A stretch of DNA of 64,000 nt. Origin: Volucribacter amazonae. GTDB lineage: Bacteria; Pseudomonadota; Gammaproteobacteria; Enterobacterales; Pasteurellaceae. The notes below the pieces were generated by a model, which worked only from the letters and a program-made list of their open reading frames with translations, did no database searches and was not told the DNA's origin. Positions 1-7,791 of the stretch are shown piece after piece. The translations under genes were made by a program, and so were the position numbers. The first letter of the stretch is position 1. Each line of letters starts with the position of its first letter. The stretch covers positions 2,389,501 through 2,453,500 of the forward strand of contig NZ_LWID01000001.1 in assembly GCF_029783845.1 (NCBI RefSeq). Reading direction: 5' to 3'.

Positions 1-1
1 C

Positions 2-340
2 ATTGATATTACAGGGCTTAGCCAACTTATTTATGCCACCATTACCCAAAAAAGTGCGGTGCGTTTACAATTAATTTTAAATAAAGAAATTATGCTTATG
101 TTTAAAGCCCCTTGGTTAAAATTATCATCACAACCGCCTTCTCCTCTCCCACGTAAAAATTGTTTTAAAGGTCATATCAAAACGATTACAACACAAGGAA
201 ATCATCAAGAAATAACAATACAAGTAGGAAACAATATTGAATTTTGCGCTTTACAGGATAACAGTGAACATTTTAACCCCAACCAAACAGTTTGGGCTTA
301 TATTGAACCTGAATCTATTATTTTGGCAGGGTTGTTGTAA
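2..340 (+). CDS. modE: ModE molybdate-responsive regulator, C-terminal part (5' end outside window)
   Basis: The reading frame is open from the window edge, so only the C-terminus is seen. It carries the tail of one molybdate-binding (MOP/TOBE-like) domain, with the phrase LMFKAPWLKL, followed by a second such domain ending AYIEPESIILAGLL. This matches the tandem di-MOP region of ModE as I recall it: ...LLKAPWV..., then GxIxxIExG..., then AYFNADSVIIATL. ModE is a dimeric transcription factor that binds molybdate and represses the modABC transporter. The N-terminal helix-turn-helix would lie upstream and cannot be checked. A stand-alone molybdate-binding protein is a less likely alternative. 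Confidence 0.72.
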   Translation: MDITGLSQLIYATITQKSAVRLQLILNKEIMLMFKAPWLKLSSQPPSPLPRKNCFKGHIKTITTQGNHQEITIQVGNNIEFCALQDNSEHFNPNQTVWAYIEPESIILAGLL

Positions 341-488
341 TTGGTTTAATACTATACTTTGATCGCAAAACCGCATCAATACTAATTGTACTTATTTCTA
401 TTTGAATTAACTCTAATTTATCACTATTATTTTACAGTCCTTTTAGTTAGACTATTGCCAAAATCAATGGATTATTGTAAGGAAAACA

Positions 489-1964
489 ATGAGTAGCATA
501 GAATTATTAATGAATGTTACCCCAAGCGAAACACGCATTGCCTTAGTGGATACAGGCGTGTTAAAGGAAATGCATATTGAACGTGAGGCAAAGCGAGGGA
601 TTGTGGGTAATATTTATAAGGGACGAGTAACAAGAGTTTTACCGGGAATGCAATCCGCTTTTGTGGATATTGGTTTGGAAAAAGCGGCGTTTTTGCACGC
701 CTCGGATATTGTTTCCCATACAGAATGTGTGGAAGAAAGTGAACAAAAGCAATTTGTAGTAAAAGATATTGCGGAATTGGTACGAGAGGGACAGGATATT
801 GTGGTGCAGGTGGTCAAAGATCCCCTTGGAACAAAAGGAGCAAGATTAACCACCGATATTACCCTACCTTCTCGCTATTTGGTGTTTATGCCAGAAAATA
901 GCCATGTGGGCGTTTCTCAACGAATTGAAAGCGAAGAAGAACGTGCTCGTTTAAAAGATTTAGTTCTACCCTTTTGCGATGAATTAGGCGGTTTTATTAT
1001 TCGCACCGCTGCGGAAGGTGTGAACGAGCAAGAACTGCGTCAAGATGCGGAATTTTTAAAGCGATTATGGCGTAAAGTGCTTGAACGTAAAGGAAAATAT
1101 CCAACCAAATCTATGCTCTATGGCGAACTAAAATTAGCACAGCGTCTGTTACGCGATTTTATTGGGGCGGAACTAGATATTATTCGTATTGATTCTAAAT
1201 TATGTTTTAGCGAAGTTAAACAATTTGCCGAAGAATTTATGCCTGCGTTAGTTGATCGTTTGGCATTATATTCAGGCAATCAACCGTTGTTTGATATGTA
1301 TGGTATTGAGCGAGCCATTCAGCAAGCCTTAGATAATCGTGTCAACTTAAAATCAGGCGGTTATTTGATAATTGAACAAACTGAGGCAATGACCACCATT
1401 GATATTAATACAGGTGGTTTTGTGGGGCATCGCAATTTAGAAGAAACCATTTTTAATACCAATATTGAAGCCACGCAAACCATTGCTCAACAATTACAAC
1501 TGCGTAATCTTGGTGGAATTATCATTATTGATTTTATTGATATGCAAACTGATGAGCATCGCCAGCGAGTTTTGCAATCCTTGCAAGAGGCTTTAGCCAA
1601 AGATCGAGTGAAAACCAATGTTAATGGTTTTACCCAATTAGGTTTAGTGGAAATGACCCGTAAACGAACCCGAGAAAGTCTTGAACATGTTCTTTGTGGC
1701 GAATGTCCTGCTTGTAAAGGACGAGGGAGAGTGAAAACCGTAGAAACGGTTTGTTATGAAATTATGCGTGAAATCATTCGTGTTCATCACTTATATAGTA
1801 GCGAACAATTTTTGGTTTATGCCTCAAGAGCAGTGGCGGATTATCTGATTAATGAAGAATCTCATGGCTTATTGGCGGAATTAGAAGTCTTTATTGGTAA
1901 ACAAATTCAAATTAAAACTGAGGTATTCTATCATCAGGATCAATTTGATGTGGTGGTAATGTAA
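489..1964 (+). CDS. rng: Ribonuclease G
   Basis: RNase G (formerly CafA) is an endoribonuclease that matures the 5' end of 16S rRNA and decays some mRNAs. At 491 aa it has the usual RNase G length, without the long C-terminal scaffold of RNase E. An S1-type RNA-binding segment lies near residues 38-72 (GNIYKGRVTRVLPGMQSAF). The DNase I-like catalytic core has the two metal-binding aspartates expected of the family: D304 in TTIDINTGG and D348 in IIIIDFIDM. The Zn-link motif CPAC (C406/C409) is followed by KGRGR. The start has AAGGAAAAC just upstream. It is convergent with the porin gene and ends at a shared hairpin. Confidence 0.96.
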   Translation: MSSIELLMNVTPSETRIALVDTGVLKEMHIEREAKRGIVGNIYKGRVTRVLPGMQSAFVDIGLEKAAFLHASDIVSHTECVEESEQKQFVVKDIAELVREGQDIVVQVVKDPLGTKGARLTTDITLPSRYLVFMPENSHVGVSQRIESEEERARLKDLVLPFCDELGGFIIRTAAEGVNEQELRQDAEFLKRLWRKVLERKGKYPTKSMLYGELKLAQRLLRDFIGAELDIIRIDSKLCFSEVKQFAEEFMPALVDRLALYSGNQPLFDMYGIERAIQQALDNRVNLKSGGYLIIEQTEAMTTIDINTGGFVGHRNLEETIFNTNIEATQTIAQQLQLRNLGGIIIIDFIDMQTDEHRQRVLQSLQEALAKDRVKTNVNGFTQLGLVEMTRKRTRESLEHVLCGECPACKGRGRVKTVETVCYEIMREIIRVHHLYSSEQFLVYASRAVADYLINEESHGLLAELEVFIGKQIQIKTEVFYHQDQFDVVVM

Positions 1965-1985
1965 TTTAAGAAACATATAATAGAT

Positions 1986-2014
1986 AAAAAGCCAACATAA
2001 AGTTGGCTTTTTTA
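1986..2014. terminator. Bidirectional hairpin terminator between rng and porin gene
   Basis: The stem GCCAAC/GTTGGC (1991-1996 with 2002-2007) is flanked by an A-run on the left and a T-run on the right. It can therefore work for rng on the plus strand and for the porin on the minus strand. Confidence 0.8.
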
Positions 2015-2041
2015 TTACAATAGAAATAAAACTAGTGTTGA

Positions 2042-3139
2042 TTAGAAGTATACACGTAAACCTACACCGAATGTGTTATCAATATCAGTTTGGTGAGCTT
2101 CGCCTTGTACTGATACTTTCGCTCTTTGTTGTGCATATTCAACATAGGTTAATACGTTTTTATGTAAACGATAATCCACACCTGCAACATAACGGTTTAC
2201 GATAGCAGATTTTTCATCGCCACTTGCAACCGTAACATCACTTTTACCGTCTAAACGTTCCCATTGGAAATAAACACGAGAAGGTTCAATCACACGAACA
2301 CCAGCTTCAGCAAGGATGTAATTACCTTTTTTACTAGTTGAGGTTAAATCAGAACTATCAAATGTTGCTAAAGCACCACCGTTTTCAAATTTATTTCTAT
2401 ATTGACCATAATTTAAGCATAAGTCAAAAATACCATAGTTATAGTCAAAATGGGTAACCCAAGTGGTATATTTACGGGTTGTTACAGTTGCTGAATAGCC
2501 TTGACCATCATATTTATCTTGTGCGTAAACGCCAGATAATTTGAATTTATGATCGCCTAATGCATAATCATAGAATACACTACCTGCATAACCTTGTTTA
2601 TAATCATAGGTTGTACTGTCAGATTTGTTTGAATCACCAAATAGGTAATCTAAACCAAAACTTAAACCATTTGCTTCAGCAGAACGGAATTTGATTGTTT
2701 TTTTCCCATCAGTTGTTAATGGGTTTAGGGCTGCACTACCAAAGAAAGCACCGTCATTAATAATATCATCAGCATTGGTAGCTTGACGACCGAAACTTAA
2801 AGCACCGATATTTTTATGTGCAAAACCTGCATACAAGTGTTTAGTGCTTGGATTACCAAATGTATTAACGTCTTTTGAGCCTGAAGTTCCTTCAGTAAAA
2901 CGGATTTGGTATGCACCAAAAGCAGATAAACCATTACCTAACTCTTGGTTTACTTTAATATTGATACGAGAACCATCGTTTCTTAAATCACCACGTTGTT
3001 CATCACCAACACGACCTAAGAATAAACGAACAGATCCGCCAACTTCTACTTTGGTACCCTCAGCTTCATAAATGGTAGCAGCTTGTACGGAAGTGGCTGC
3101 GGTGGCAGCAACAGCTAATGCAACTAATGTCTTTTTCAT
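2042..3139 (-). CDS. Outer-membrane trimeric porin, OmpP2/OmpH type (1 of 2)
   Basis: This is a 365-aa general porin for passive diffusion of small hydrophilic solutes. A signal peptide (MKKTLVALAVAATAATSVQA) precedes the mature start ATIYEAEGTKVEVGGSVR. The family landmarks are present: an early NDGSRINIKVNQELGNGLSAFGAYQIRF-type strand pair, the FGRQA strand, alternating beta strands throughout, and a C-terminal strand ending in Phe (GVGLRVYF), the signal for outer-membrane assembly. It lies in tandem with a second porin gene on the same strand. The two share the signal peptide pattern and overall plan but differ in the loops, so they look like old paralogues. Confidence 0.93.
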   Translation of the reverse strand: MKKTLVALAVAATAATSVQAATIYEAEGTKVEVGGSVRLFLGRVGDEQRGDLRNDGSRINIKVNQELGNGLSAFGAYQIRFTEGTSGSKDVNTFGNPSTKHLYAGFAHKNIGALSFGRQATNADDIINDGAFFGSAALNPLTTDGKKTIKFRSAEANGLSFGLDYLFGDSNKSDSTTYDYKQGYAGSVFYDYALGDHKFKLSGVYAQDKYDGQGYSATVTTRKYTTWVTHFDYNYGIFDLCLNYGQYRNKFENGGALATFDSSDLTSTSKKGNYILAEAGVRVIEPSRVYFQWERLDGKSDVTVASGDEKSAIVNRYVAGVDYRLHKNVLTYVEYAQQRAKVSVQGEAHQTDIDNTFGVGLRVYF

Positions 3140-3255
3140 AAGATTAATCCTCTTAGATTTGATTAATTTTTATTGTTTCCTGTTTTTTCATTGAACTTTT
3201 TCATAAATGAAATGTCAATGCGATAGCATAATTACAAAAAGCTATAATCCTGTCA

Positions 3256-3292
3256 ATAAAAAAAAGCCAACAATCTTAAATTGTTGACTTAG
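3256..3292 (-). terminator. Rho-independent terminator for the upstream porin gene
   Basis: On the minus strand a stem AAGTCAACAAT/ATTGTTGGCTT (one G-U pair) is followed by a run of T. It lies just after the 3365-4450 porin and before the start of the 2042-3139 porin, so the two porins are probably separate transcripts. Confidence 0.72.
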
Positions 3293-3364
3293 ATCACAAT
3301 TTTTATCGTTTATTTATTAATCAATAAATAAATCTTATGTTAATTTAGTCTAAATTTTAAACGA

Positions 3365-4450
3365 TTAGAATAAAATTCTTGTACCAATTAACACACGATG
3401 ATTGGTTTTACCATTAACATTCATGGTTTCACCGCCTTGTTTCACTTTTCCTTGACCGCCCTCAATATAAACAGCGACATGGCGATTAAAGCGATGATCC
3501 GCACCAATCATCCAACCACGCATTTTGTATTTTTCAATGCTTGTATCTGCTTTTTTACCCTCAGCAAAATAATATTGTGAATAAACCGCATTTTTTTCGG
3601 TTACATTGACTTTAGCACCGACCAAGAAACGATTAATTTTATTTAATGGGGTATTATAGCCAGCAATTTTTTGGAAAACTAAGTTGCCAGAATCATAGCC
3701 TTTGGTAGCTTTACCAAATGCCCAGTCAAAGCCCACTGTTACCATTTTATAGCGAATATCAAAACCTACGCCACCACGTTTTAAATCATATTGGGTGGTT
3801 TTTGTGCCGTCAGCGGATTGCGTTACTTCAGAATAACCAGAGCCAAAACGTACAGCGAGGTCATTCCATTTACCGTCATAGAATAAACCTACCCCATAGC
3901 CTTGTCCTTCGTCCCAACCTGTCGTACCGCTTGAGGTATCATTGCTTTTGGTTGAAGTACCAAAATAGTAATCAGCCGCAACGCGTACACCACCGAATGG
4001 AACGGACATAAAGTGTGCTGCTTTTTTGTGTGCATCAAACAGAATATTGCCACCCCATTCATAGGTATAGTTGGCTTTAGGAATATGATCGCCTAAATGT
4101 AGTTGGCGACCAAAGGTTAAAGTACCAATGTTTTTGTTCGTAAATCCAGCGAATAGACGATGCGTGCGTAAATTACCGCCGATTGCACTTGCACCGCCAT
4201 TGTCATTAGAAAAACGTAATTCAATCGCCCCTAGTGCAGTGAAATCATGCCCTAAATCTTGATAAGCACGAAAACGTACACGAGACCCCACATCTCTTAA
4301 ATCGGTACGATTATTGCTATCGTTTCTTAATTCAAAACTTGCACGACCGTCTAAATCAATTTTTGTGCCATCATTTTGATAAATAACAGTTGCATTTGCA
4401 GTGGTGGATACTAAAGCTGTTACAGCTAGTGCGATAAGTGTCTTTTTCAT
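3365..4450 (-). CDS. Outer-membrane trimeric porin, OmpP2/OmpH type (2 of 2)
   Basis: This is a 361-aa porin with a signal peptide (MKKTLIALAVTALVSTTANA) and mature start TVIYQNDGTKIDLDGRASFELR. It shows the DLRDVGSRVRFRAYQDLG strand region and the FGRQLHLGD segment, and ends in a Phe strand (RVLIGTRILF). It is distinctly more basic in places than its neighbour porin and carries different loops (for example around STKSNDTSSGTTGWDEGQG), so substrate or antigenic properties probably differ. A long AT-rich region with a CRP-like site lies upstream. Confidence 0.93.
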   Translation of the reverse strand: MKKTLIALAVTALVSTTANATVIYQNDGTKIDLDGRASFELRNDSNNRTDLRDVGSRVRFRAYQDLGHDFTALGAIELRFSNDNGGASAIGGNLRTHRLFAGFTNKNIGTLTFGRQLHLGDHIPKANYTYEWGGNILFDAHKKAAHFMSVPFGGVRVAADYYFGTSTKSNDTSSGTTGWDEGQGYGVGLFYDGKWNDLAVRFGSGYSEVTQSADGTKTTQYDLKRGGVGFDIRYKMVTVGFDWAFGKATKGYDSGNLVFQKIAGYNTPLNKINRFLVGAKVNVTEKNAVYSQYYFAEGKKADTSIEKYKMRGWMIGADHRFNRHVAVYIEGGQGKVKQGGETMNVNGKTNHRVLIGTRILF

Positions 4451-5005
4451 ATAATCACCTTTTTGTTATTTGTTAATTGGTTACGTCAAGGCTATACAGC
4501 AATAGAGTAATAAAATAATGAGTATTATTTACTAACCTATTTAGCTCAGGTTCAAAGTAACAAAAACCTAAATTTCTGTCAAAATTAAGGTCTTTTGTTT
4601 TAATTTGTAAATAAATAATAAAAACAAAGAGTTAGATTAATTTTACAAAGAGGGAAAAATGGCTAAAAATGCTACTAATATCACAAAAATTTACATTCAT
4701 TTGGAGTAAAGAAAGTTTTTGTTGTTATAACTTATTGAATTGCATAATAAAAAAATTATTTCTTTATTTTTGGAGCAATTAAATCATTTTTTCTTTTTAT
4801 TTTTGAAATTTATTTTCAAAATTGTGATATGGTTCACAAATTAATGAGGATTTTACCTTGTTGTTTGATTAATACGAGGGATTATTGTTTTACTTTAACC
4901 TCATACGCCAGAAAGTAAAACGACTATTTTTCTATATAGGCGATAGCGTTAAAATTAGTTATAATTGGCGAAGTTAGTCAAATTATTATGATAGAGTATG
5001 GTGCT
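4451..5005. other. Intergenic region between divergent porin and priC genes
   Basis: About 550 bases with no convincing gene. It is very AT-rich and holds a perfect CRP-type dyad (4823-4838). I see no RNA gene and no further repeat here. Confidence 0.7.
4823..4838. promoter_or_regulatory. CRP-type operator, TGTGA-N6-TCACA
   Basis: TGTGATATGGTTCACA matches the textbook CRP dyad exactly. It lies about 170 bases before priC and about 370 before the porin gene, in the longest non-coding gap nearby. Which promoter it serves cannot be decided from sequence. The porin is the more usual kind of target, but the distance is long. Confidence 0.6.
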
Positions 5006-5584
5006 ATGCTGAATAAACAGCAACTTGTCCAACGGCTTTCACAGCAAATTAATCAATTATATCAACAATATCAACATCAGCTTGATAAAAAAATTTTTGC
5101 TAAATTTGACCGCACTTTATTTAGTGAGAGTTTTGCAACGCTTTCACAATATCTACAAGAAATTCAACAGACGTTAGATCAATTAGCCACTTTGCAAGAA
5201 AATGCGGTACAGCAAGGGGCTTTTTTAACGGATAAATTATTGGCTCAATGCCGAGCATTAACCGATGCTTTACAAAATAAGCCCCATTATTCCATAAGAA
5301 AAAATCCTGTTGCTACAATATCTGCTTCTTCCACACAAGGCAAACAACGTAAACAAGATATTCATAAATTGCCACCAAAACAGCGGTTAGAAAAATATTA
5401 TGAGGCTTTGCAAGCGTTAAATAATAAACTTGATGAGCAGGTTTCTTTACTTTATGACGCACAATTAGCACAACATAAAGCCTATTATCAGCAACAAATT
5501 GAAATTACTCAGCAACGTAAAAAACGTTGTTTAGAGGCGATTGAGTTATTAGAAGAATATTTGGCTTATCGGCAAAATGATTAG
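5006..5584 (+). CDS. priC: Primosomal replication protein N'' (PriC)
   Basis: PriC helps reload the replicative helicase at stalled forks. The product is about 192 aa, largely helical and rich in Gln and Leu. It has the family phrase FDRTLF followed by QCRALTDAL, then a basic segment before LPPKQRLEKYYEALQALN, which matches the PriC pattern from Haemophilus and E. coli. An in-frame ATG exists at 4988, but the Met at 5006 begins the conserved MLNKQQLVQRL. Neither has a strong Shine-Dalgarno. It is followed closely by ushA. Confidence 0.8.
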   Translation: MLNKQQLVQRLSQQINQLYQQYQHQLDKKIFAKFDRTLFSESFATLSQYLQEIQQTLDQLATLQENAVQQGAFLTDKLLAQCRALTDALQNKPHYSIRKNPVATISASSTQGKQRKQDIHKLPPKQRLEKYYEALQALNNKLDEQVSLLYDAQLAQHKAYYQQQIEITQQRKKRCLEAIELLEEYLAYRQND

Positions 5585-5620
5585 TTTTTTATTATGGTTC
5601 ATTTACTCAAGGATACAACA

Positions 5621-7270
5621 ATGAAATTGACTAAAACCTTACTTTCTGTGGCATTATTAGCAAGTAGTAGCTTATTTGCTTATGAAACGGATAAAACCTA
5701 CCGTTTTACCCTATTACACCTTAATGATACCCATGGGCATTTTTGGAAAAATGCACGAGGGGAATATGGCTTTGCTGCACAAAAAACCTTGATTGATACT
5801 ATTCGGCGTGAAGTCGCTGAACAACAAGGCGAAGTAATTTTATTGCATGCAGGGGATTTTAATACTGGCGTGCCAGAGTCTGATGTGCAAAACGCTAAGC
5901 CTGATATTGAGGGATTAAATATGTTGGGGGTTGATGCCCTAGTCTTGGGTAACCACGAATTTGATTCCCCTTTGCAATTATTAGGTATGCAGGAAGAATG
6001 GGCGAGTTTTCCGTTTTTATCGGCAAATGTGATTAATAAAAGCAATAATCAACCTTTGGTAAAACCCTATGCGATTTTTGATAAAGCAGGGTTAAAAATT
6101 GCGGTGATTGGTTTAACCACAGAGGATACGGCTAAGTTAGGTAATCCAGAGGTAACCGAGAAAGTGAGTTTTGAAAATCCGATCGCTACTGCTAAAACCT
6201 TGCTAAGTGAAATTAATCAAACGGAACAACCTGATGTACGTATTGCTTTAACCCATTTAGGCTACTATTTTGATGGGCAACATGGTATGAATGCCCCGGG
6301 TGATGTATCTTTAGCACGAAGTTTACCGCATAAATCGTTAGATATTATTGTGGGTGGACATACCCATGATACCTTGTGTATTGATGAACAAGGGCAATTT
6401 AAACAAACTTATACCCCAGGGGAAAGTTGCCAACCTGATTATCAAAATGATACTTGGATTATGCAAGCTGGCGAATGGGGAAAATATCTTGGACGTGCGG
6501 ATTTTGAATTTAAAAATGGTGAGCTAAGCTTAGTGAATTATCAGCTTATTCCAGTGAATTTAAAACAACGTGTAAAACAAGAAGATGGCAAAGTAAGCTA
6601 TGAATTGTATCAACCTGAAATCCTTGAAGATCAAGCAGTGTTTACCCATTTAAAACAATACCAAGATCAAGGCGATAAATTGCTTGGCATTGAAGTGGGG
6701 GAAGTTATTGGCGGTAAATTAGTGGGAGATCGGGATATTATCCGTTTCCAACAAACCAATTTAGGGCGTTTAATTGCTCAATCTCAAATGGAACGTGTTG
6801 GCTCGGATATTGCGATTATGAACTCTGGCGGTATTCGGACTTCTATTGAGCAAGGAAAAGTAAGTTATAAAGATTTGCTTACAGTGCAACCTTTTGGCAA
6901 TATGATTTCTACTGTAGAGCTAACGGGGCAAGAGTTGCTGGATTATTTAAATGTGGTGGCATTGAAAGAAGTGGATATGGGGGCTTATCCTCAATTTGCT
7001 GGTGTGTCTATGATTGTCGATCGTAAGGCTCAAAAAGTGTCTAACGTTAAAATTGGCGGTCAGCCATTGGAGCTTAATAAGGTTTATAAACTTTCGTTGC
7101 CAGATTATTGTGCAGCAGGTGGCGATGGCTACCCTGTGCTAAAACAACACCCTAGCTATGTGAATACGGGCTTTATTGATGCGGAAATGCTGAAAAAATA
7201 TTTTGAAGAACATTCACCTATTCATATTTCCGACTTTGATCCGAAAGATGATGTGGTTTTTGTGGAGTAA
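5621..7270 (+). CDS. ushA: Periplasmic UDP-sugar hydrolase / 5'-nucleotidase UshA
   Basis: UshA is a two-metal periplasmic phosphoesterase that hydrolyses UDP-sugars and 5'-nucleotides. From 5621 the protein is 549 aa, with signal peptide MKLTKTLLSVALLASSSLFA and a mature start YETDKTYRFTLLHLND, almost word for word like E. coli UshA. The metal-binding motifs HLNDTHGHF, GDFNTGVPESD, LVLGNHEFD and GGHTHD lie in the N-terminal domain. The substrate-binding domain has NSGGIRTSI and AAGGDGYP. An upstream in-frame ATG (5594) would put nine residues before the signal peptide. 5621 is preferred because AAGGAT lies just before it. In Pasteurellaceae the related NadN feeds NAD scavenging, but the alignment in memory is to UshA. 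Confidence 0.93.
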   Translation: MKLTKTLLSVALLASSSLFAYETDKTYRFTLLHLNDTHGHFWKNARGEYGFAAQKTLIDTIRREVAEQQGEVILLHAGDFNTGVPESDVQNAKPDIEGLNMLGVDALVLGNHEFDSPLQLLGMQEEWASFPFLSANVINKSNNQPLVKPYAIFDKAGLKIAVIGLTTEDTAKLGNPEVTEKVSFENPIATAKTLLSEINQTEQPDVRIALTHLGYYFDGQHGMNAPGDVSLARSLPHKSLDIIVGGHTHDTLCIDEQGQFKQTYTPGESCQPDYQNDTWIMQAGEWGKYLGRADFEFKNGELSLVNYQLIPVNLKQRVKQEDGKVSYELYQPEILEDQAVFTHLKQYQDQGDKLLGIEVGEVIGGKLVGDRDIIRFQQTNLGRLIAQSQMERVGSDIAIMNSGGIRTSIEQGKVSYKDLLTVQPFGNMISTVELTGQELLDYLNVVALKEVDMGAYPQFAGVSMIVDRKAQKVSNVKIGGQPLELNKVYKLSLPDYCAAGGDGYPVLKQHPSYVNTGFIDAEMLKKYFEEHSPIHISDFDPKDDVVFVE

Positions 7271-7330
7271 GTAGAGAAGATATTGCACCATTTGGTTATA
7301 AATGGTGCGGTATATTTGGGGCTAATTTTA

Positions 7331-7435
7331 AGTGCGGTGAGTTTTTTGAGATTATTTTTTTATTTCTATGACTTTGCAAATGTATTTTAATACAGAGAAA
7401 TAACAGTAAAAAATCTCAAAACTCACCGCACTTTA
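7331..7435. repeat. Long inverted repeat built on paired uptake sequences
   Basis: AAGTGCGGTGAGTTTT at 7331 is matched by its complement ending in ACCGCACTT at about 7434. Pairing extends to about 24 bases per arm (through TGAGATTTTTT), with a two-base bulge and a loop of about 55 bases. It follows ushA and may terminate transcription, but the large loop makes this less certain than for the compact pairs elsewhere. Confidence 0.7.
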
Positions 7436-7660
7436 CATTAGGTAATATTTTCCCTTCTATACCCTTTATATTCAGAACGAGGAAGTATGTTACTATGCTA
7501 TTTTGTTTTTTTAATTGATTATAAAAGCTATTAAGTTATTTACTTCTTCACAAAACCCCATAATATACCCTATTTTTTTTTGCTATTTTGAGCTATCCTA
7601 TATCCCATTTGTAAAATAGTGCTGATTAAATTTCAACAGCCATATTGACCGCTCTTTTTT

Positions 7661-7747
7661 ATAGTTGTCTCACTTTAAATAACACAAGGCAGTACAAGTA
7701 GTACGGCAAGTGCCAATGGCATATTATTTTAAAGTGGAACGACCATA
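7661..7747 (-). repeat. Dispersed TIR element, copy A (diverged, inverted)
   Basis: The reverse complement reads from ATATGGTCGTTCCACTTTAA to AAGTGAGACAACTAT, with the centre GTACTACTTGTACTG. It is alignable to the five other copies (32093, 39104, 46372, 48903, 56342) but shorter and with more differences, especially in the left part of the core. Confidence 0.75.
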
Positions 7748-7791
7748 TCTAAAAGTGCGGTGGTTTTTTATTTAGTTTTTAAGGTATCGTA

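Larger units (their letters stand above)
7271..7791. other. Intergenic region between ushA and leuS
   Basis: About 520 bases without a gene. It contains a long inverted pair of uptake sequences (7331-7435), a diverged copy of the dispersed ~106-bp element (7661-7747), and another uptake sequence near 7753 just before leuS. The stretch around 7440-7660 is AT-rich with nothing I recognise. Confidence 0.7.

Noticed and set aside
614..853. Open frame inside rng on the opposite strand
   Set aside because: It lies wholly within a well-supported gene, has no family features and no ribosome site.
3718..4011. 97-aa frame opposite the second porin gene
   Set aside because: Fully inside the porin coding region; the composition is what porin antisense gives.
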